Positions 58,006-64,000 of a DNA stretch of 64,000 nucleotides are shown piece after piece (the stretch's first letter is position 1; each line of letters opens with the position of its first letter). The translations under genes and the position numbers were made by a program. The stretch covers positions 400,274 to 464,273 of the forward strand of contig ML976994.1 of assembly GCA_010015675.1 (NCBI GenBank). Direction: 5' to 3'. The DNA is from Byssothecium circinans (lineage: Eukaryota > Ascomycota > Dothideomycetes > Pleosporales > Massarinaceae). Under the pieces are notes generated by a model, which saw only the letters and a list, made by a program, of their open reading frames with translations, did no database searches and was not told the origin of the DNA.

Positions 58006-58595
58006 AGCTAGTAAGGAAGCCAGCAATAAGGCGAAAAGCATGTAGCTAAAAACTTATAAAGAATTTTGTAAAGCTCTTACAGAGTTTTGATACTAACCTC
58101 TACATAGATTCGCTATGCGCACTTTTTTAACGCAGCGAGAGAGGGCCTTTAATAAGTGGCGAAGGAAGCGGTATGGCCATCGCGAGTTAAATAGACGGCT
58201 ATAAGGGCTAAGTTTATATCTAGCTTTATACGGGTTAAATTCTCTAGGCCTAGGCTCTTTACATGCTTGCTATGCTTTTATAAAATTTAAGCTTTTACCT
58301 ATCTTCCTTTTTCTTTCTTTATCTATACTCTCGCGTACTCTTATCATAGCTTCCCTTTTTAATATAAAGAATCCTTTAGCTATCCTTATCCCTTATCTAG
58401 AGTACAGCTTCTTTAAAAGTATCTAGCCCCTTCCTCTAGTAACTAAGGAAGAACTCCTAGATTTCTAGTAGAAGCTGGATAATATATCTAGTGAACCCTA
58501 TAATATTAAGCTACTTAGGTAGATAGATCTAGTATTACATGGTTTTTTAAAGGTAAAAACTCTTACTACTACTATATAATGCGTCTTTTCTCTTT
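58006..58595 (+). pseudogene. Degenerate ORF fragment, unrecognised
   Basis: One frame of about 195 codons with few stops. It starts ASKEASNKAKSM, continues with the basic block FNKWRRKRYGHRELNRRL (near 58157) and then a hydrophobic block FIKFKLLPIFLFLSLSILS (near 58275), ending VLHGFLKVKTLTTT. A basic region followed by a hydrophobic stretch might mean a membrane anchor. The family is unknown. Confidence 0.35.
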
Positions 58596-60149
58596 ACTAA
58601 TAGTGACTGGCCTTATGATACTTTGATACTATCTTTAATAAGACATGGAGCGTATATTAATTAGCCTGCTTATTTAAATAAAGGACATTTTCTAATTGCG
58701 TAACTACACTACGATGGCCACTAAGTGGACTAGAATGCGCAGCAAAAGCTTGCTCCGCTCCTTAGATACCTTTCTAAATAAACTCTTAGCCTTATTTTAA
58801 TCCTAACGCTTAAGACTAGTTCTTTTAGTCTGCTTAATGCTTATAGTACTCTAAGTTACGCTATTACTATACGCCTATATTAAGTTAAAGAATAGCACAC
58901 TATACTTAAGCAGCAGCAGGAAGGGAATACAGGAAGAGAATATGAAAAGCACATAGAGCGTACATATAAGTGCTGTATTAAAGAAGGGTAGTGTCATAGA
59001 TAGCTCTACTATAATTAAAACTATGCTTTTAATGCCTACTACATAGTAGTTTTAGCAACGTTATTTTAGATAAAAGCATTTTCTTTTATACTAACTACTA
59101 CGCAAGCTACTGCCCTTTAAGGATACAGAATGCGATAGTGCGGTACTATTATATCATGCAGATGCAGTTATGAGTGTTAATCCTAGAGAGGAAGGAGTAG
59201 AAGGTTGAGCATTTAAGTAGTTAATTATTAAGCGTGTAAGGGAAGAAAAGTGTAGCATGTTAAAAAGTAAAAAATTAGCGTGTGAGCGAAGGAGGGAGAG
59301 TTAAGCGTGTAAGTGTGCGAGAACTAAGCATAATTAAGGAAGGGAGGGTCAAGCGTGTCAAGGGGCGAGAAATAAGCGTGTAAGCGTGTAAGGGATAGGT
59401 GTACGGTCAACACATAATCTGTAGCAACATCTAATAGCAAAGACTACTTATAATGAGTAAATGTCTAGTAGCTTAAATCTTCTATATATACTTATAAGAA
59501 CGTAGAGGACTTTAAGGTAAAATACTATATCACTATTACTAATAAGAAAGCTAATAGCTTAAATGGGTGCGGTAATAGGCGCGAGAACTATTACAGTAAT
59601 AACTAACTTTATATATACCTAGCTAGAGCCCTTTACTATTTAACTTTCTTTCCTCTTTAATTCTACTATTATACTAGCTAGAGCTAAGCACTATATGCGT
59701 CCTAACGCTAGTCCTAGCCCTTAACCTTTCCTTTTACTAGCTTATTTTTCTTCTTAACTTAGTTTTCCCTCTAGCTTTTTAATACAATGGGAATATAACA
59801 ACCATATAAGAAAAAAAAGCTGCGTATAATAAATAACATAAGGAGTATATTTTTTTAAGGGATATATAATATTACTATAAGCGTAATAAAAGTATAGCAT
59901 AATTTTATAGTACTAGATTACTAGGCTAAAGTATAAATAAACTATTAATCTTTATAGTTAGAAAGTATAAAGAAGTATAGACTTTTAATAATACAGCAAG
60001 CAATATTTTAAATCATTTATACTTGCTTAATCTGCTAAAAATAAACATGCAAATCTACTACTCTTATCTATGCTGTCCTGTATAGAGGGTTATGCTGTTT
60101 ATAAAGACATTATTCACTATGTTTTAGATACTTTCTAAGAAAGTACGCT
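58596..60149. other. RIP-degraded sequence with short AAGCGTGTAAG repeats
   Basis: Between 59220 and 59400 the word AAGCGTGTAAG or a close variant occurs at least six times at irregular spacing. Otherwise nothing is recognised. Confidence 0.45.
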
Positions 60150-61290
60150 AGAGAGGGGAACTTTTCTCCTACTCCTACTTATAATCCTCTTATTTAATAT
60201 AGACGAAAAAACCCGTATTAACTATATAATAAATATATTAAACATATAACTATTTGTTAACCACGTAAAATAGTATTTTATTATTAAGAACTATTATCTA
60301 ATAATTCAGGTCAGCTAACTACAACAGTATATAAATGGGTACTATAGTATTTGTAAAGAATACTATAGCCTAGGCTAAACCGTATATAAGTCTTTTAACT
60401 ATTATTATACTATATGTTCTAAGGATAGAGAAAAACCTTGTAAAACTTGCACTAAAACAAATACTAAAGATATTAATTCTCTACTAGATAAGAATACCCT
60501 AAGGGAAATAACACATTTAGAGGAAATAGATCTGATAGAGCTATTAAGAGAAAATAATAAAGACACTAAAGGTATTAATACTACTTAAGATCTAAAAAAA
60601 GCACGTAGGGGGAGTTTTAAGGATATTTAAGAACAATAAAGCAGAGACCTTAAGGTAGAGAGTAAAGATGATATTATAGTTAATCTAAAAACTATTAATG
60701 AAAGTTAGATAAATTATATTAAAGATCCTTCTTAGAGTATAGTCTTAGTATTATTAGTTTAAATTAATAATAAGTTAGTTAAAGTAAGCTAAATGCAGTA
60801 TTTAAAGTATTATAGTAATTAGGTGCTAGTTAGGAATAAAGAGGAAAATAGAGATAATAGAAAAGTTAGTAAATAGGGTTTTATTAAGTTAATTATAAAA
60901 ATAATAATATAGAGATCTACTCTATTAGAGCTGCGTCTTAGAAAATATTATTATAACAAACTACTATGCTAATGATTTAAAGTTAGGGCATTATGCTAGG
61001 CTAATTTAATAAGGGATGTATAAAAAAACTACTATCTAATATAAAGCGTGCAGTACTTAATCGTCCATAACGGTTCAGTAACATCCGGGATGGTGTTAGT
61101 TAAGTTAATAGTTAGCCTAAAGTAGCTATAGATATAGGAGTTAGATACAGATTTAGAGATATATTAGAAGTATTAGCAGCTAGCTAGCATAGCCTTAGAT
61201 AAATTAACCGTAATAGTTTGCGTATTAGTAGCAGTGCTATCATGCTCTAGTTTAGTTTTATCCTCTGTAACTAAAGAAGGTGCTCGTTAA
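60150..61290 (+). pseudogene. Degenerate Cys-rich ORF fragment, unrecognised
   Basis: A plus frame of about 370 codons reads NHVKQYFIIKNYYLIIQ with a former Gln stop (near 60260), GYYSICKEYYSLG, and TICSKDREKPCKTCTKTNTK (from about 60415; possible metal-binding Cys cluster). It continues with an acidic and Lys-rich region (LREITHLEEIDLIELLRENN) and further blocks to KLTVIVCVLVAVLSCSSL near 61205-61260. Stops are mainly at former Gln codons. No family is recognised. Confidence 0.4.
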
Positions 61291-64000
61291 AGGTGATATC
61301 CTGTGTAGTTAAAGGATATAGCTCCTTTAAACACGATAGATGTTACGGGAGTTAAGGCTAACTAGATAGCAGGTAAGTGCTCTTACTATAGGCGTTAGGA
61401 AGGCCTAGCGGCAGCGTCCATAGAGAACGTATCTAAAGTTCGCATTTAGATATGCAGTATTAATCATGAGGAGGATTCGTAAGCTGTCGTATTAAATAAC
61501 TAATAAATAGGTCTTATCAAGGTTAAGGCTTAGTCGTTAAGAGAATGCTTAACGTGCCTTTCATGATCTTGCTAGACTCGTTCTACTTAGCTGCAAAGAC
61601 TTATCGTGTGCTAATAAGTTTAACATTAGATAGTAAGTCTTTAGAGTTAATAATTCCTAGGTCTTATTCTCCTCATGGGCGTTTATTACTATAAGGATAG
61701 TAAAGTTCTAGATTAGATTATCCTAAACTTCTTTAAATAATTATAGTATTTCATCGTTAATGTTAATAGCAACCGTGAACGTAGAGATCTCCGCTAAGTG
61801 TCTTTAAAATAATAAAAGATTTATTAGCATAGTAGTAGTGCGGCCTCATTTATATGCAGCAGCATCCTTTACATGTTGCGTAAGTTTAATAACGCAACTA
61901 GAGCGTATCGTAGTTTTAGATAATCCTTCACGCGACGTAGTTAAAAAGGATAGGGGTTGTAATAATTTGCTAATATAGTTATTTTATTACGGAGGTAGCA
62001 GTTAACCGCTTAATAAAGGACTAGCAGAATTGTCGTAGTTCTGCTAATCTAATTGCTAATAAGTAGTATGTTACGCTAGTATAGCAGTTACCGCGACAAG
62101 GTATTACTAGTAGTAGCATATTAGAATTCTTAGTATAGCTATTTAATTACACTTAAAGAGGTAGGATTGTCTTAAATAGACTAAAAATAACGTCTTAAGT
62201 TTTAAAAATAACATTTTAGTTAGGAATGTAGACTTATGCGGTCTTAGTATTGCAACTATAGCTAATAAAAAAAAAACGCGTAACTTGTAACTACTTATGT
62301 TATAAGTGAAAAGTCCACTTAGGCAAAACGTTAAACCTTAGGCGCGAATAAAGTTATTAATCTTAAAGGCAACCCTCCTTTTAAGAGTGCTAAGTAGGGT
62401 TAGAATATATCCGTTATATGTTTTAATACAAGAGGAGCATAGCTGTTAACGCATAAAGCCGGGAATACTAAAACATACTTAGAGTAAAAAGAGATCTTTT
62501 AGTTTTACTAGAATTTGCGGCTACCTATATTGTATAAGTGTAGCAAATTATACTTTTCGTAAGTATGCTAAAGTTTCTTCTTAAATACTAAATTAGCAAC
62601 GGTAGGAGAATTAGGATAGCTAATGTATTAGGCGTGCTATAAAGACATCTACTTAAAAGCCTTCATTTTAATACCTCGCGCATCTGTAGATCGTCTATGT
62701 AGCTGCCGTGTAGAAGAATTTAAAAGCAAAGCTAGAAGTTCTCACCTATAAAAAGGGTACGCTCAATATTCTAGTAATTAGTTTAGGTAACAAGCTTTTT
62801 AAAAAGCTTATACTTATTTTTGCTACTAAATGTATAGATAGAAAGAAGAGTACTATATTTAGCCGCGTGCTCCTACAAATGTAGAACCTAGATAAACGTT
62901 TAGCCTTCTTTTCATCTTTATAAGTTAGACTGCATGACGTGATGCGTTAGTAGTTCTTGCGCGCCTACTAGAGGTATACAGGGCTGCAGCTCTACTTAGC
63001 TAAAATACGTACTGTTATTAAGTAATGCGCTTTAGAAGATCTTTGCGGTCATTATCTAATAAGCTAGGAGCTAGAACCGTCGCATTGCTTAACGAGATAG
63101 CCGTAAGCTTTTAGCTCTTTCTATCTTGCGTGAACTTAGCTTTTACTACCTTTTTATACTTATTATACACAAACTTGTCTTCTACCTAGACACATAAGAT
63201 GATAGGCGTAAGTAACATAAGCCTACTAATATCCGCAAGCGAGTAGCTCTCTAAATGTCGTATTGGTGACTATAGTTAGTTCTATCTAAACGGTATCTAG
63301 AAGTATTAAAGTAAACAATTACTAGCTATCTAGGTAAAAGACTGTAGTAAATAAAACTTGTAAAGCTAGTTTTAAAATACTACTAACATCTAATAATAGT
63401 ACCATCCTTTAAGTATAGCGTTAAAATTTATATCCCTACGCTAAACTTTAGTAGCAATATAAAAGTAGCAACTAAGTTTTGCATTTTATAAAAGATAACT
63501 AGAGTGCTTATTTTGCTACGGCATATCTCCTATAAACGCTAGAGTTAGGTGCGTAAAGAAAGACGTCCTTATTCCTAATTTTAACGTGGACTCTATAATT
63601 AAGTAATTATAAAAGCGTTTCTGTTAGTATCTATTAAGACTAGCAAAGTAAACCTAAACCCTATTAAGAGTGCGGTAGTATTTTAGTAGATACTAAAGCT
63701 ATCTATATACATAGTGTATAAGATAGAGGTAACCTCTTAACTAGGTTTTATAAATTTAGATACTAGATAGGCACGACTAAAATGCTCTAGTTTAAGTTTA
63801 GCTTTAATTAGCAAGGTAAGTCTAAGCGGGCGTATAAGCTTGTCATGCATTTAAAGCATGCGTTAAATAATAAAATAAGTAGGTGATAGATGCACTTTCT
63901 TTGCGTAGTCATAATCTAGAAGCACCTTATATAATCGCGGATAGTATAAGCTAAATAGCATCTTTTATAATAAAGAGTTTAATACTAGAAGTAGCTACTA
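61291..64000. other. RIP-degraded sequence to the right edge
   Basis: A minus-strand frame near 63130-62800 stays coherent for about 110 codons (for example LSRFYICRSTRLNIVLFFLS) but has no motif I know. No LTR pair, terminal repeat or RNA gene is seen. Confidence 0.4.

Larger units (their letters stand above)
1..64000. other. RIP-degraded AT-rich fungal region
   Basis: Throughout the window TpA-containing words (tag, taa, cta, tta, ctag) dominate and CpA/TpG are scarce. Recognisable frames are broken by TAG/TAA at positions where Gln (CAG/CAA) or Trp (TGG) are expected. The three LTR pairs differ by about 38/486, 11/157 and 21/223 positions by hand count, and every difference is a transition. 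That is what repeat-induced point mutation does in ascomycetes (C-to-T, mainly at CpA, on either strand of repeated DNA). The damage is uneven: the hAT element at 18286-21274 is clearly milder than its surroundings. I did not compute RIP indices. Confidence 0.93.

Noticed and set aside
1..64000. CRISPR arrays, bacterial operons, ribosome binding sites or prophage
   Set aside because: The tandem arrays are direct element repeats without spacers, and everything recognisable is fungal.
1..64000. tRNA or rRNA genes
   Set aside because: Only the 10-nt initiator tRNA-Met complement at the Copia primer site was seen; no full cloverleaf or rRNA segment was recognised.

Overview
This window looks like an AT-rich, transposon-filled region of a filamentous ascomycete (Pezizomycotina). 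The sequence is saturated with TpA (TAG, TAA, CTAG, TTAG) and poor in CpA/TpG. Almost every recognisable reading frame is closed by TAG/TAA where Gln, Trp or Arg codons are expected. In all three LTR pairs, every difference I counted by hand is a transition. This is the signature of repeat-induced point mutation (RIP). I see no intact gene. The largest features are dead transposable elements and a few older pseudogenes that they interrupt.

Left part (1-26 kb). A Zn(II)2Cys6 regulator-like pseudogene runs leftwards from 2741. A DUF3723-like pseudogene, also on the minus strand, is cut into three pieces (about 25790-24258, 14153-13713, 5057-4800) by two LTR retrotransposons, and its frame is restored exactly when both insertions and one copy of each target duplication are removed. 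The first insertion is a Ty3/Gypsy chromovirus (5058-13712, minus) with 486-bp LTRs, gag with a CCHC knuckle, protease/RT/RNase H/integrase and a chromodomain. Its 3' end carries a convergent antisense ORF for a Zn2Cys6-like, coiled-coil protein. A Tc1-type DD34E transposon (10378-11764) sits inside it. The second insertion is a Ty1/Copia element (14154-24257, minus) with 157-bp LTRs, a perfect 5-bp target duplication and a primer site matching the anticodon arm of initiator tRNA-Met. It has a repeat-rich 3' non-coding region, and its integrase is interrupted by a hAT transposon (18286-21274) with perfect 22-bp terminal repeats and a perfect 8-bp target duplication.

Middle (26-42 kb). Heavily degraded DNA with fragments of unrecognised frames, an LTR relict related to the next element, small inverted repeats and one coiled-coil frame.

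Right part (42-64 kb). A second Ty3/Gypsy element (41924-53686, plus; 223-bp LTRs, 4-bp target duplication GTCA) carries one uninterrupted 2169-codon gag-pol frame and, unusually, a third frame of about 1000 codons (50191-53279) between pol and the 3' LTR that I cannot identify. It interrupts an older plus-strand frame that resumes at 53691 and runs to about 57655, with an 18-bp repeat array coding a hexapeptide repeat. Further degraded frames follow to the right edge.

The elements give a relative history. The pseudogenes were hit first, then the Gypsy and Copia elements inserted, then Tc1 and hAT inserted into those. Catalytic acidic residues of several polymerases, integrases and transposases have been changed to Asn or Lys by G-to-A transitions, so none of these copies can be autonomous.
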